The notes beneath the pieces are model-generated. The model was not told the origin of the DNA. It saw only the letters and a list, made by a program, of their open reading frames with translations, and ran no database searches. Shown here one piece after another: positions 11,090 to 24,009 of a stretch of 64,000 bases of DNA (within the stretch, counting starts at the first letter, position 1; each line of letters opens with the position of its first letter). Source of the stretch: Silurus meridionalis (taxonomy: Eukaryota; Chordata; Actinopteri; Siluriformes; Siluridae); contig NC_060906.1 of assembly GCF_014805685.1 (NCBI RefSeq), positions 8,158,346 through 8,222,345 on the forward strand, read 5' to 3'. The translations under genes and the position numbers were made by a program.

Positions 11090-11193
11090 AACATTTACAC
11101 ACAGCAAAACACAGTGCAGATTGAAAAACAGAGTCTGACTCAGACACCCACACCCTTGTTCCTGCAGTGTCGGAGTCAAGCGTCTGTGTATAC

Positions 11194-11260
11194 ATGTGTG
11201 TGTGTGCGCGTGTGCGCGTGTGTGCGTGTGTGTGCGTGTGTGTGTGTGTATGTGTGTGTT
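11194..11260. repeat. (GT)n/(GC) interrupted microsatellite
   Basis: Alternating purine-pyrimidine tract with GCGC interruptions. Confidence 0.95.
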
Positions 11261-11460
11261 TTGGGAAGGTTTGCACGGAGAAGGCGTGGACACACTCCGG
11301 GGACTTACGGCTGTCTTAAAATCTGTTGTTGGAGACTATCTGAATAAAAAAAAAAAACCTGACACACCAAAGTGACTTGGAAGAGCTTCAGCGGAAATGC
11401 TTCATACATCTGGTACTCAAACACAGCACAATAGCCATTATTTGTCTCCCTCATCACTGT

Positions 11461-11515
11461 TTTCTTCTTCTTCTTCTTCTTCTTCTTCTTCTTCTTCTTC
11501 TTCTTCTTCTTCTTC
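11461..11515. repeat. (CTT)n microsatellite
   Basis: About 18 TTC units; it explains the poly-Leu and poly-Ser open frames across it. Confidence 0.97.
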
Positions 11516-13853
11516 TAATTCAGCTTCTCCTTTCTTCTCCCTTTACAACCTCAAGCAAATCCACAGTCCAGCTTGGTGCAACCTAAGCATCCAAAACTCT
11601 CCCAATGGCCAGATCTGTGAGCTCTTGCTTCAAGATCTGATGCTTCAGTTCTAGTACCCTTGTGAGATTTTTACCACCATCCCTGAGCACACTGTGTTAC
11701 AGATGGCCTGGTTATATAGCTCAGATCCATCCTGTAGGATTGATACTCCCACTGAGAGGCTACAATTTATACTTGGGCTTTTCCCTCTTAGACTATAATA
11801 CCGCCATAGTATGAAGTATAACCAGCATATGAATGCTGCACTCGATTTACCTCAGTACCTCGATTTCAACCTGCATACAATCGAGGTGTGAGTCAGAAAA
11901 AGAAAATGGATGCATTTTATTAGCATCAAGCTACACAGCTAACACTGAATGATATATTTTCCTGAAGAGGCTGTGTTGTAGATTGAACTAGCATATGCTA
12001 ATATACAGTTCAGCTCATCTAAGAAGTGTTTATTTGTTTGTTTACTGATTCAATGAGCAGCCATTTTGTTTCAGTGTCTCACTGTGAACTACAAGAAATT
12101 AGTCCCTTTTTTACTCCTTCTTTATAATTTTTTTCAAATCATTATCATTATATAAAATATATTTTTGCAGTGATGAGTAATGATTCCAGAAGAAGAGCCT
12201 TGTGTCACTCCATCATATGATCATTTAGGCTTGGCTGGGCTTACTGCTTTACATTAGCTTTCTTATCCTTTCCAACACATTTGAAACAGAGGTAGAGATA
12301 AAATTCTGTGATCAGAGGCTTTCTAGGGAGAGAATGTACTGTAGGAGGACCAATGGGAAAAAGGAGAGAACGCTTTTGGAGTTGTTACTCCACTGGCAGG
12401 ACATCTGAGGCTTGGCTTTCAATCGCAGTGCTCCCTGTTTCCATCTCTCCCCCTCTCTCTCATCTACCAGAACACATTCAAAGGTGCTAGCTCTGAGTGT
12501 CTGCCAAGCAGGAAGTGACCTCAGTGGAAAAAAATGGGATGAGAGGTGTGCATGAGTGTGTCCATGGGAGGCCATGTTTATTCCAGCAAGCTTTGCGGTT
12601 ACAAAAAAATCCAGTGGAGTAAACCAATCACTGAGTGAAAGAGGTAGCAGTCCTTCTCCACCCCGAAGTCTTCTAGAGCTCCACCAAAGGTATAAAATGA
12701 TCACAGATGAAGTTCAGAGTGTCTCCATCATCCGAATCTGTGAGGTCACTTCTCAGTAATTGCATTTTCCAAGCTCAAAATGTCCATGCCGCGACTTACA
12801 TAAACCAACATGGATTACATGAAACTAATATGCACCATTGTTCACCTCGGTGTGCGCGCTCAACGACTGCAGCGAAACATTTTCCCAGACCTAACCATAA
12901 ACAGAGCCTCTGCATTTTTTCATGTTAGAGGCAAAGTTCTGTTTAACCAAGGACAAGCTGAGGTTCCTAGACGCACATCAAAACCCCCGAAGCTGCTTTT
13001 AATTCAATGTGTTTACGGTGGGTCTAAATTATGGGATCAAATTCCCCCAGTACCAAAAACCACTGCCAACTCTCCCAACCAGCACTTTTGTCTTACACAG
13101 ACATGAAACAAGATATGGCCACATCTCTTTCTCTCTCTCTTTCTCTGTCTTCCAGGGTCTCTTTGTCGTCACGATCATGAGAGCAGCTGCTAAACAAACA
13201 GGATGCAGAAACAAAAAGCTCTACTCTTTAAACAGGAGAGGAATCGCCCACGGCAGAACACGTTTCAAAACAAAGCCGTACGAATGCAGCCCCGGACAAA
13301 TGTCCTGACTGTCCTGTAAGACTCCAGCACACACCTCACATGTCTCACAGAACTGCTGCATCCTGTTCTGTTCTGTTCTGTTCTCTTTGCTTTAATGGCT
13401 CATCATGGTTCATCTGCAGTTTATATGTAATTATGCATGGCACTGGGACAAACTGATGACTGCTTGAGGTGAAATTCTGTTGCACAGGAAGAGTAAATCC
13501 AGACGAGGGTGCTAGAGTAACAGGCGACACAGGTTCGGAAGGCAAATCTGTTGGATTTTTCATAGAGCCAATGTCAATCTGTCAATTATATTGCACTGAT
13601 TATCTTTATTCGGTCTGTATACTCACACACATATTACTCTCAGTGCGTCATGACGTGTGCATTACTACTGATTATTAATGCTAGTTCTGCTCATAAATCA
13701 AACAAGGACTCCCTAATTACAAAAATATTATCATTATGCGAAGATGCAAAACCTAAAACAAGCACAAGATTATATGGTTTGAAATAGATGAAAGGCATGT
13801 AGATTGAAAGAAAAACAGGCCTTTTGAACAGATTATAATACTACTACTACTAC

Positions 13854-13885
<32 letters not shown>

Positions 13886-14199
13886 TAATATAATATAATA
13901 CAGTATATATTACAATCAATTTGATGAGAGTTCTTTTTCACTGTACACTACACTACAGTATATGTATACTACACTATGTAGTATTATATACTATTTCTAT
14001 TATAAGTATTTACACATTCTAAAGCCTGAATTTAAATGTGTTTATTTACTGATTCACCGTTTAAGTGGAAACAAGACTCGTGTCAACTTTGGAACTAATT
14101 TGGAGTCGGGATACATTATAGTAAAAACAATTGTTTTTGGGGGATTTTACAAGACACATTATAGCGTTATGTTCTGGTTGGAAACAAAGCAACCTTGAT
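11516..14199. other. intergenic, about 2.7 kb without a recognised gene
   Basis: Several open frames up to 130 codons occur (for example minus strand 12312-12704), but none shows a family motif or convincing codon use. Small TTCTG and TAATAA runs occur near 13365 and 13850. Confidence 0.5.
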
Positions 14200-14650
14200 T
14201 TGATTTATTGCGAGCCAGCGGTGTGCCATAATTCCAGTCTGGAGTTTTGGAAAATTCTCCATCTGAAATGTGATTAGCCGGAGTGTGTCGGCCTGCCGGC
14301 ATTTCCTGATTGGCTAAGTGCCTGGTTATAGTTTAATAACCCAGCCATAAGAGCAACGCGAATGTGCTGGCGTTGAATTCACAGGCCCACATCCTAACAG
14401 TCCTGGCAGAGGACGGCCATCACTTTGCTTAATCTTACCCTTCCTGACAAATTAAATAAGCTTGTGTCTGGTTCTTATTAGCGGCGCATTACTGATAATT
14501 GCAGCACTATTTACAAACACCGCTAGCCAGGCCGGTCCTCACGGGCCTGCAGTACCTGCCACGACACATAATAAGGCTTTTTACCCCACTGTACTCTAAT
14601 TTGCACCAGGCTTAAGCAATTTAACAAGGGTTTGATGGTTCAGTTCTTGT
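14200..14650. promoter_or_regulatory. candidate conserved noncoding element
   Basis: This block is free of repeats, balanced in composition and rich in homeodomain-type cores (TTAAT, ATTAGC, TAATTGC). CTGATTGGCTAAG at about 14307 contains an inverted CCAAT. It lies among transposon debris yet shows none. Its regulatory nature is inferred from composition only; no alignment was available. Confidence 0.35.
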
Positions 14651-15078
14651 GTTTCATACGCAGCCGGAGCGCTTTCACGGGAGTGAGCAGCGACCACTCG
14701 AGTGTGGTCGTTAAAGTAGACGAGAAGCTTTTTCAAAAATCGGATTACTGCCACTCGTGGACCCAGGGCTCGAATCTCGCCAGACTAGGCTGAGTTCCCC
14801 AAAACATGATCTCACATGCAATAAACATCTCCTGGGGACAGGAACGTCGCCCAGTAAATCGGTATTGTTACCTGCTGGTGAACTGTGAGAGAAAAAAATT
14901 TGAAAAAGACACTATGAAATAAAAACACAGATATGAAACAAATAGCAAAAAAAGACTTTACAGTAATGGAATTAGAGAAGCGATATACTGTAATGACTGA
15001 ATCCTAATTGAATGACTGATTTATGTATTTTGTCATATTGTTGCAAAGTCTACTAAAATTAGACTAATTTAACTGAGA

Positions 15079-15650
15079 TACACTATATGATCCAAATTTT
15101 CTGATACTTCCAGATTGATTCCCTTTTTTCCAGTTATAATAAGGAAAGACTTTAGTGATCATTCAGCTAGAATGAGATCAGGTGCTGATATTTTTGAGAA
15201 GTGTTCGGTGGGGTTGAGGTGGTCACAGCTCTTTGCAGGACACTTACGTACTTCCACTTCAACCTTAAAACACCATATTTTAATGAAGCTTGCTTTGTGT
15301 AAAGGAGCATTGTCATGCTGGAACAGGATTGAACCCCTTAGTTACAATGCAAAGGCAAACAAAGTCATCCTATACCATGGATCTAGAACATTTCTTACAC
15401 CAGTTTCATTTAGAAAATATTTTTGTGTGTTTTGTATGTGATATCGCACCGTATGTAAATTTATCTACATGCATTTTCCCAAGAACGTCCTTGCGACCTG
15501 GTAGAAACTCTTTCAAAGCCTGGTACTGGGTTGAATACCAATGGTGGAGGATCTCAGCTCTATACAATCGTGTTCATCGTAACAGTTTGGTGAAGAATCA
15601 CATATGGATGTGATGGTCAAAAATTCAAATACTTTGAGTTATATAGTGTA
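15079..15650 (-). mobile_element. Tc1-like nonautonomous element with both ends (CACTATAT family)
   Basis: The left end TACACTATATGATCC and the right end TTATATAGTGTA are inverted repeats flanked by TA, the Tc1 target dinucleotide. Inside, on the minus strand, are decayed transposase landmarks: the region around 15290-15330 is the complement of CCAGCATGACAATGCTCC. At 572 bp it is the most complete of the family's copies in the window. Confidence 0.75.
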
Positions 15651-17123
15651 TAATTGCTTGCATTCTTTTCAACTTCCTGGTGTTCACCTGCCTTATATGG
15701 AGTCACATGTATTACAACCTGATCATAACAGTATCTAAAAAACCTACACCTAGTGTAGTGCTCCACTTCCTACATTTAATCACATCGCTGTGGAAACGAA
15801 ATCAGCTGCTCCAATACCACCATCAGATCTCTTAATCTGTCACAATGTATGAACAAATGAGAATGTGAATGTAATGCAAACCAGAAATACACAGAAAAAG
15901 AATGGATTTGGTGAAAACCATAAAAAATCGTGATCCAAACATTGAGTCCTAACTCTCACAGCTGCCTGAAAAATGACACATGATAACATTATTCTTGTAT
16001 TCAGCTTAGATCATTTTAGCATTTTATCTCAGGCTCATGAAAAAACAAACAGACACACACACACACCTGCCATGTCACGAGTCAGCTTTTTTTCCGAGTT
16101 CAAAGCTGTCGTCTTGACAGTCCGGCATAAAGAGATTTGTTCAGAACCGAAAGAGCTTAATACAGCACATATTTCTGTGTTGCGGAAAGAGAAGCCATAC
16201 GGCCCCATCGGAAAAAAGATTTACGAGCCGTGAACTTCGATTCGAGACAAAAGTGAGTCATTGTGAAAACATACAATCTGTTAACCTGGTGTTTTGGGTT
16301 TTTTTTTTTTTTTTGCTTCATCATGCTTGCAATTATGGGCTTAAAAGAATTACCTCATCAAAAAAAGAAAATGAAATAAACAAATAAATAGGAATACTAC
16401 CAATTAGTATAAATGAGCAGGGCCCCCTGATTAGCATGCTAATCCGATCATGCCCACTAAGATCTGCCCACTATGTTACATGGTATGTGAGCATTCGTTG
16501 GGGTAAAATATTCCTCCCAAATATGTATTTGGGAAATCATTAGGACAAGGAAAAGTGAGTGATGTAGTGGAACAAGACGTTCAGACTGACAGATTAGCGT
16601 GTGAACGCTGTAAAAGAAGGAGTTGTGTCTGCAGTGACTCAGAGCGTCGATGGAAGCAAACTGGCACGTCAGAGAGACAGCTTAGGTTTAATTAAAAGCA
16701 GTTTGCCCCATGATTTAGTGGCGTTTCCAATTGAGGAAAAGACCAGCGGCCGATCTCGCTGTCGCTCGGGAATTTGACCGCGGCCCGTTTGTCATCCGAG
16801 GTCTCGTTAAATCAGAGTTTGAATACTTTCTGCGTATTATTACTTTGCTCTTGCTACACAATATTGGCTGCTCGGCGGTAAAATGTATTCTACAATGTAT
16901 GAGGTTGGTTTTGTCGGCTCTTCGACCTCGGTAAACGTCTGCGTTTTACCGTACTGTAATTGCTGAGAGCCGGAGCGATTCATAAAGAAATCTCTTTTTT
17001 TTTCTTTCCCGCTCTGTTCCATTTTTTATTTATAATTATTTCCATATGGCCTTTAGAGAGTAATAATGTAAAAAAAAAAAGTTGAAAGTTAAAAAACAGA
17101 CAGAGAACAGCTTATTAATTCAA

Positions 17124-17126
<3 letters not shown>
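15651..17126. other. intergenic, nothing firmly recognised
   Basis: Mostly unique sequence. The part at 16560-16990 has higher CpG content and no repeat similarity, so it could be a noncoding element, but the support is weaker than for 14200-14650. Confidence 0.45.

Positions 17127-17173
<47 letters not shown>
17127..17173. repeat. (AC)n microsatellite
   Basis: About 23 CA units. Confidence 0.97.
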
Positions 17174-17176
<3 letters not shown>

Positions 17177-17659
17177 CACACATTCGCACAGCTGGCTCTG
17201 AATGTATATGCTCACGACCCTTATTAACGTATTTATACGTCTCAAAATGAATTAAAAAAACAAATAAGATCCCTTTACACTGCTATGAATTCACCTGAAC
17301 TGGTTCGATCGTAGAGCCCAGAAAAGTGGCCTGTGTTTTACAGAGAACGAAAACACAGCGTCTACTGTACGCCGGATTATCTTCGAACACTATATTATCA
17401 TTATCAACCATGACTGTCTCCATAATTTTCTCTGCATGGTGGCTCTGACCTCTTTGATGAAGGCTACAGATTTACTGCACATCCCTGGCTTCAGTTAGGC
17501 AGTCTGTTCGTACTCTCTCCCTCCGTCTTAATGATATAAGTACAAGAGGGACAAGAGAAAGAATCGCGACATGCTGTAACCCAGAACACTGATAGATCTT
17601 ATAGCCTGTTGTGTGTCCACCATCTACTCATGACACAATGTTTCTTCATATATATTAAA

Positions 17660-17662
<3 letters not shown>

Positions 17663-17712
<50 letters not shown>
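17663..17712. repeat. (AC)n microsatellite
   Basis: About 25 CA units. The flanks 17174-17662 and 17713-18200 hold nothing recognised. Confidence 0.97.
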
Positions 17713-17714
<2 letters not shown>

Positions 17715-18204
17715 GTCCTTCTATGTCTGGCCTTCCCCGACCCCCTTTTGTGCCGTTGCTGGTTCGGTGCGATATTGGAAACGAAGGCAATTTAGACCAA
17801 GCGTATCAGGTATCACGTTCATGTCAGAGAATAATAACCCAGCAATCCGGCCGAATTTGAAGGAAGCCGGAGGAAAGAGAATGTAATGGTTGAAAGGCCA
17901 AAAAAAAAAGCTAGAGGGCATGGAAGGATTTCCATATGTATAAGCTCAGGAGGAGGAGGAGGAGGACAATCTAGAGACAGGGCCACATGTTAGCTATTAC
18001 AGTGTGTCCTCTATGGATCAATCGGTTTGATCCAAAAGGTTGGGGAATCCACAAAACAGCACCATTCGGAAATACACAAAGCATCAAAAATGCATTTAAT
18101 CCTAAACATTTATAATGAGACCTCTTGGTGTGCCTAAAAGGTTTATGTTAGACGCTAGAAAAAAAATCACACCTGCTGCCATGCTCATATACCTGCTCAT
18201 GTAC

Positions 18205-18500
18205 CGGATTTTACATGAATAACGAATAAAAAAAAAAACCCTGAGAGAAAGATACAACCCGGAAATCAAAGCAATTTTCGCTTTTCGGTCTGTAAACCGA
18301 AATCCGCGCTGATTGCGAACAGCTCGACGCCAAAAGGTTCACGGCCAGGCCGCGAAAGCAGGCAATAATCTGCTCCTGACAGGGCCTGTCAAAGAATTCA
18401 TGCTTCCTGGCAAACCTTTGTAATAAGGGCAAAATAACAGATTAGCAACTCTAATTTGTCCCAAGGTTTTAATAGACCGGATTCTACACGAACCTTCTCC
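18205..18500. promoter_or_regulatory. candidate conserved noncoding element
   Basis: Repeat-free, balanced sequence including an inverted pair TTTTCGGTCTGTAAACCGAAA at about 18281-18301, CAAAGAATTC and AGATTAGCAACTCTAATTTG. Inferred from composition and motif density only. Confidence 0.3.
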
Positions 18501-18855
18501 AGCTCCAACGTGTTTTCGTAGGTGCCCTTATGCTTTCCATGTGCTTTTATTTCTCCTTTTCTTCTTTTTTTAAACAACACAGAAATATGTGGTATTTGAA
18601 AAAGCGTATTTTGACTTTGGAAATTTTTCTTTTTTTTTTTTTTCCTCCACTAGTTCTCCATAACACCACAGAGATGTTTGACATATACAAATTGTATTTT
18701 GGCAAGATCGTGTTTCTTTTGAGCGAGCCGGGGAAAAGATTGCCTCTTTACACTGACAGATCCGTAGACAGTAGGTTACAGACCGAATGTGTCACATTAG
18801 CTCAAGCCAAATCTAAATTCCTCTCGATCATCCAGCACGACAAAATCGTGCATGA

Positions 18856-18856
<1 letters not shown>

Positions 18857-18902
<46 letters not shown>
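18857..18902. repeat. (AC)n microsatellite
   Basis: About 23 AC units. Confidence 0.97.
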
Positions 18903-18904
<2 letters not shown>

Positions 18905-19109
18905 TGTATTTTCTTTTCATAATATAAACCTCTGCTTTGTATGTGTGCATGTGTGTGTTTAGCGTGTTATAAAACTACACAGTATGAAAATGTTTCAAAA
19001 CCACCAGAAGACTCAACAGAAGGCATTTAGTTGCTTTAAACAGATGTCAAACAAATCCATGAAAGTTCTTGTTTTCTGCACAGATAGCACCCAAACTACT
19101 ATATACAAT

Positions 19110-19550
19110 ACACAATATATGTGTTTTCTGAACATCCCATTCCACATGTAGTCCTCATTTGATGTTATAAGATCCTCCACTCTTCTGGGAAGATGTTCCA
19201 CTAGATTTTGTGAAGATTTGTGCTCTTTCACTAAGACTGTTAGTAAAGTCAGGTACTGATGTAGGTGAGGTAAAAAGGCCTGGGATGCCCTTCCAATTAA
19301 TCCCAAATGTGTTCAATAGGGTTGAAGCTCTAAGCAGGAGATCTTCTACTCTGACCAATGGAAAGCATATCTTCATAGAGCTCGCTTTGTGCACAGAGGC
19401 ATTGCCATGCTGGAACAGGTTTGGGTCTCTTAGCTCATGTGAAGGGAATATTTCATGCTATATAATTATGTTTCTCCAGTTTTGTAATGTTGTAAGAACC
19501 ACATATTGCTGAAAAAGTCAGGTGTCCCAATACTTTTGTATATACATAAT
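19110..19550 (-). mobile_element. Tc1-like remnant of the CACTATAT-end family
   Basis: Minus-strand copy with TCTTCTGGGAAGATGTTCCA, AGGCATTGCCATGCTGGAAC and the end CAGGTGTCCCAATACTTTTG. Comparison with 15079-15650 and 30815-31255 shows the same order of landmarks. Confidence 0.72.
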
Positions 19551-19581
19551 GTATATTTTCCAAGTCATGAAAACAGTACAA

Positions 19582-19667
19582 AGAAAAGAAAAGAAAAGAA
19601 AAGAAAAGAAAAGAAAAGAAAAGAAAAGAAAAGAAAAGAAAAGAAAAGAAAAGAAAAGAAAAGAAAA
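19582..19667. repeat. (AAAAG)n microsatellite
   Basis: About 17 perfect pentanucleotide units, which explain the Lys/Arg/Glu-rich open frames. The interval 19668-20190 contains no recognised feature. Confidence 0.97.
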
Positions 19668-20185
19668 TCACATACACATGCACACTCGGTCGCCCCTGTC
19701 CCAAGAAAAAAACATTCCCCAACTCTTGCACCAAGGCCTCCAGCAATCGAAGAGAGCACCACTGAAGTTCTATCATAACCATAATACACTGGCTCTCTTC
19801 CCAGAAGACTTTCTGCATGCAGATCCAGTCATGTGTTCAGTGCATTAGAGCTGGCTGAGCTCGCTGGGTTCATGAGACATCTCTTAGAACCCAGCTGTGC
19901 GTCCCACATGATCCAGCTGTGAAGGCCTGAGCAAATCAGACCCGTTTGGATCAGTGCATTTGTGGGGAGAGCCGAGAAGGTTTTCCAGCAATCTGTCACT
20001 GTAGAGCTGAGCTTGAGCAGAAGTGACATGATTGGAAAGATCTCACCAGTGCTTACAGCTGATTTTTTTCAACATGTCTTTTAAAAAAAAAATTACTTGG
20101 AGAAAGTTGCATCCTAAATAATCCTAATGATAGAGGTGGTGGTGTTGATGTTTTAGAGCCTTTCTCTCTCTCTTCTCTCTCTCTC

Positions 20186-20190
<5 letters not shown>

Positions 20191-20223
<33 letters not shown>
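20191..20223. repeat. (AC)n microsatellite
   Basis: About 16 AC units preceded by a short CT tract. Confidence 0.95.
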
Positions 20224-20225
<2 letters not shown>

Positions 20226-20587
20226 GGTGTAAAGTATTTGAGTAAATGTAAAATGTACTCCGATACTGTACTTAAGTAACTTTATTGGCTACTTTCTTTT
20301 AATTTCTTTACGCAACTACATTTCTAATTCAATAGATGTACTTTTCCACTCCACAATATTTTAATTGACAACGACCATTACATTACATTTTGCAGTCAGT
20401 CAGCACTTAATATTTGCTTTTAATTTATCCAAAAGATTTAATTTATCAATTTATTTTTCCAATAAATACTAATAGATTTTCTACTTTATGACATGACAAT
20501 GTAATTATTATCTTTATTATTTGAAGATTGAAATTTGCTTTATTACTTTGTCTTTGTTTTTGACTGACTTGTTTAATCTTTGTTGTG

Positions 20588-20644
<57 letters not shown>

Positions 20645-20900
20645 CAGGTGTACAATCTGATTTGTATTTTAGGAAATAAAACCCTCACAAATCAACTGGT
20701 TTTGGCTTTTCACTAACATGTGCCTTGATGTTGACGACTAGTGCATCTCTGAGCCATCAATATAAGTCAAATGCTCAAGAAGTGTTCAAATCAGATAAAG
20801 CTTTTACTCAAGTCATATTGGAATTGGTGCCATTTAACTTGTAATGGGCAAAGATTTGCAGTAAGGTATCTATACTTTTAATGAAGTATGATTTCCACTC
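20224..20900. mobile_element. hAT-type nonautonomous element, probable
   Basis: The left end CAGTGGTGTAAAGTATTTG resembles hAT terminal repeats. It is followed by the typical TACTTAAGTAACTTTATTGG stretch. The right end near 20870-20900 (CTTTTAATGAAGTATGATTT CCACTC) is a degraded inverted match. No clear 8-bp duplication is seen because the left flank is an AC tract. A (GT)n tract (20588-20643) has expanded inside. Confidence 0.5.
20588..20643. repeat. (GT)n microsatellite
   Basis: About 28 GT units inside the hAT-type element. Confidence 0.97.
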
Positions 20901-22576
20901 ATATACTGGTACTCATATACCGATATATATGTGTATATATATCTTTTTACATGCTCAAATTATACCATTGTATAACAGCATTGTGGAAAAACTGACCATT
21001 TTCCCCCCCTAAGCCGGTATGGAGAAGGTCAGAAAGACAGTAACAAGAACCTACCTTCTCAAACTCTCTGAGGCTGTGGGTCTGCAGCGGGGGACCTTTC
21101 TCAGTTTCATCATTGGAAAAATCTGTGCAGGAAACATATTTCCATACTTTATTCAACTTCATAATTTCTGCATATTTGTTATACATTTGATCGCAGTATC
21201 TTTGAAGATCTATATCTGAGAATTATTTTGCTTAGGGTTAATATATATATTTTTTAAGTACTTTACTCTTTTATTTTTGTTCACAATGGGGCGTTTTGTT
21301 ATGTAATAGAAGACATGGCAGGTGCAATTGAAAAGTGCAAAAAGTAATTAACTCTTAAAATGATTGAGATTGACAATCATAGTGAGTGCTGGGATCAAGT
21401 GATGTGCAGTGGCTGATGGGTAATCTAATTCAGGCCATAATTCTGACTCATCAACCACAAACAAAATTTAAAAGGATTATCCTGGTGACTAGCATGCTAA
21501 CAGCCATCACTCACTGTACCTGCTCTGGCAATATATCTGAATCTACATGATTCTATTTGCCTTCATTAATGCAATAAAATTAACAAAAGCACGTTTAAGA
21601 GGATGTAGATGCAACAACAGTGTATTTAGTGACGATCCAGTGGATTACTGGTGCACGTATCAGACGGCACCCCAGTGAACATTTGAATTAATTTCAGATT
21701 CCTCTACACAGTGATACAACAGGACAAAAGCCAGCTTGTCTCTTAAACACACATCTATAAACTTAACCAGGAGTATGCAGCTACATAATGCCAAACCATA
21801 AAAAAAGTTCCAGGAAGGGCTTCAATGGGCTACACTAATGTGTTTTTTTTCCTAAAAAAGAAGGAGGCTTATGGGTGTATAATCACAGCAGTATTGGCAG
21901 AGCCGTGACTTCTTACGGTTCTTAAAAAAAAAATACCCATGCACAGAGCTCATTACAACTTATTAAAGTCTGTTTTCTCAATATGTGCCAGTGATGTGTA
22001 TTGGAAGTGAGCCTAGAGCTCCAGCAAGGTAACGAATGGCTGCAGAGTGTCAGTCCAGAAAAGTGACTGTATTAATGAGTGTTATTTAGGAGAATTTTCA
22101 CACAACCCTTAACCATTAGCATCAGGAGCTTATTAACAAAAATACACAACACATTCTGACATAAACACAGTGCAAGGGGAGGAATGTGAGGTGGTGTAAA
22201 AATGAGGTGAGAGTGGGGGAGTGTGTGAGCAGGAGAAAGAGAGAAAGATAGAGAGAGCTTCAGGACAAGTGACTGGGTGCTAAGATGGCTAAGTAGAAGA
22301 AACGTGTAGATGTGAAATACCATCAGCTCATTCCTAGAAAGGAGTGTCATGCTGAAAGATGTGAGGTAGAAGTGAAGTGCAATGTGAATAGAGAAATCAA
22401 TAGGAGCGAAGACTCACCAGTCATGTGAGTTCTGCTCTTAGAAACGGCTTCTCGATTCACGTTGTAGTGTCTGAAAAAAAAGGCATTGTTTCTTTTTAAC
22501 ATTGTATAATTTTTTGTTTAGAGCTTCTGGATTATCTCTTATTACTCTCTGCTCTTCTTCTTCTATTCTTCAATCT
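20901..22576. other. intergenic, nothing recognised
   Basis: Unique-looking sequence, about 1.7 kb. Open frames of 60-90 codons have no family resemblance. Confidence 0.5.
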
Positions 22577-22804
<228 letters not shown>

Positions 22805-22805
<1 letters not shown>

Positions 22806-23425
22806 CAGTATCTCACATCCCTCACATTTCAGCAACCATTTTATTATATGTTCTTAAGGGACAAATCTATAGAAATAAAACTTGCATATATTTTAGAGTA
22901 GTCAATGTGCAGCTTGTATAGCAGTACAGATTTACTGTCCTCAACTGCCTTGCTGAGGAAGCTGAAGATGAAGGTGATGGAGTGGCCAAGTATGTCTCCA
23001 GACCTGAACCCTATTAAGCACCTGTGGAACATCCTCAAGCAGAAGGTGGAGAAGCACCATGTGTCTAACATCCAGCAGCTCCGTGATGTCATTATGGAGG
23101 AGTGGAAGAGGATCCCAGCAACAACCTGTGCGGCTCTGGTGAATTTCATGCCCAAGATTAAGGCAGTGCTACATAACAATTGTGCTCATACATAATATTG
23201 ACAATTTGGACACAGTTTGGACTTTTGTTGCCAGATATTTGGACAATAATGGCTGTATGTTGAGTTTTTTTCAGAGGACAGTAAATCTGTACTGCTATAC
23301 ACGCTGCACATTAACTACTCTAAAATATATATCCAAGTTTTATTTCTATAGTATTGTCCCTTAAAAACTTAATTGGTTGGGTGTGTAAAATAAAATGTGA
23401 GGTGTGCACTTAAGTGTGCATCATA
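22805..23425 (+). mobile_element. internally deleted Tc1-like transposon
   Basis: Long terminal inverted repeats of about 130 bp face each other: the left contains GTAGCTTGTATAGCAGTACAG-type sequence (about 22908-22930) and GATTTACTGTCCTC, and the right contains GAGGACAGTAAATCTGTACT at 23273-23292. The outer left end starts ACAGTATCTCACATCC; the outer right end is degraded. Between them lies only the C-terminal part of a transposase, so the copy was nonautonomous. A relative lies at 44873-45349. Confidence 0.82.
22962..23190 (+). pseudogene. Tc1-like transposase C-terminal fragment
   Basis: The frame reads KMKVMEWPSMSPDLNPIKHL, then WNILKQKVEKHHVSNIQQL and IMEEWKRIPATTCAALVNF. SPDLNPIxxLW is the hallmark around the last acidic residue of the DD34E triad. 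Here the catalytic Glu is Lys (NPIK instead of NPIE), so even this part is inactive. The N-terminal DNA-binding domain and the first two Asp residues are absent. Confidence 0.85.
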
Positions 23426-23429
23426 TAAA

Positions 23430-24009
23430 GTTGGCATATTGTATTTTAGGTAAAAACTGGTATTTTAATATAATTATTAGCAAATTGTTATTTAAAAAGT
23501 GACTAATAATTTGTGACCAATATTTTATACGTAGAATGATTTCTCCTTGCTAACATGTTTCTCAAATGCGTTCTCTGAATATGAGGCATCACAACACTAC
23601 GGAGACCGAGACGTGTCCTGAGAGTCACATAGAATACAGATTAACGTGGCAGAGGCAGAGCTGCGTCTTCCTGGAGACAGAACAGGAACAAAACATCTGG
23701 TTTTAATTAATCGTTTTTCTTTCGTTTTTTTTGCACTACAAGGGCCTGTTTATAAACGGGCCATACGTTAGAAGTCAAAAGGCATCAAATCAAAGAAATA
23801 AAAGTAAACTATCTGTACCATATTGAATGGCAGAGCATCATATTTTATCCATTGCAACGTATTGCACTGCATCGGGAATACGGGCTAATTTGTGTCAGAT
23901 CGCATATATGTTTCTTTGATGTATTGTATCATTGGCTATGCATCAATATGCAAATCATATTGGCCTTAGTTATGGAGGTCGAAACCCTAAAATATACTGT
24001 ACAGTCTAT
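23430..24009. other. intergenic, nothing recognised
   Basis: AT-rich, no recognised feature. Confidence 0.5.

Noticed and set aside
10874..11293. 139-codon minus-strand frame
   Set aside because: It crosses AC and GT microsatellites (poly-His-Thr and poly-Cys-Val) and has no recognisable domain.
12312..12704. 130-codon minus-strand frame
   Set aside because: No family motif, no splice context and an overlapping plus-strand frame of similar quality; chance opening is the simpler reading.
19453..19818. 121-codon minus-strand frame with FFSFLFFSFL repeats resembling a membrane protein
   Set aside because: It is the translation of the (AAAAG)n array and a Tc1-like remnant.
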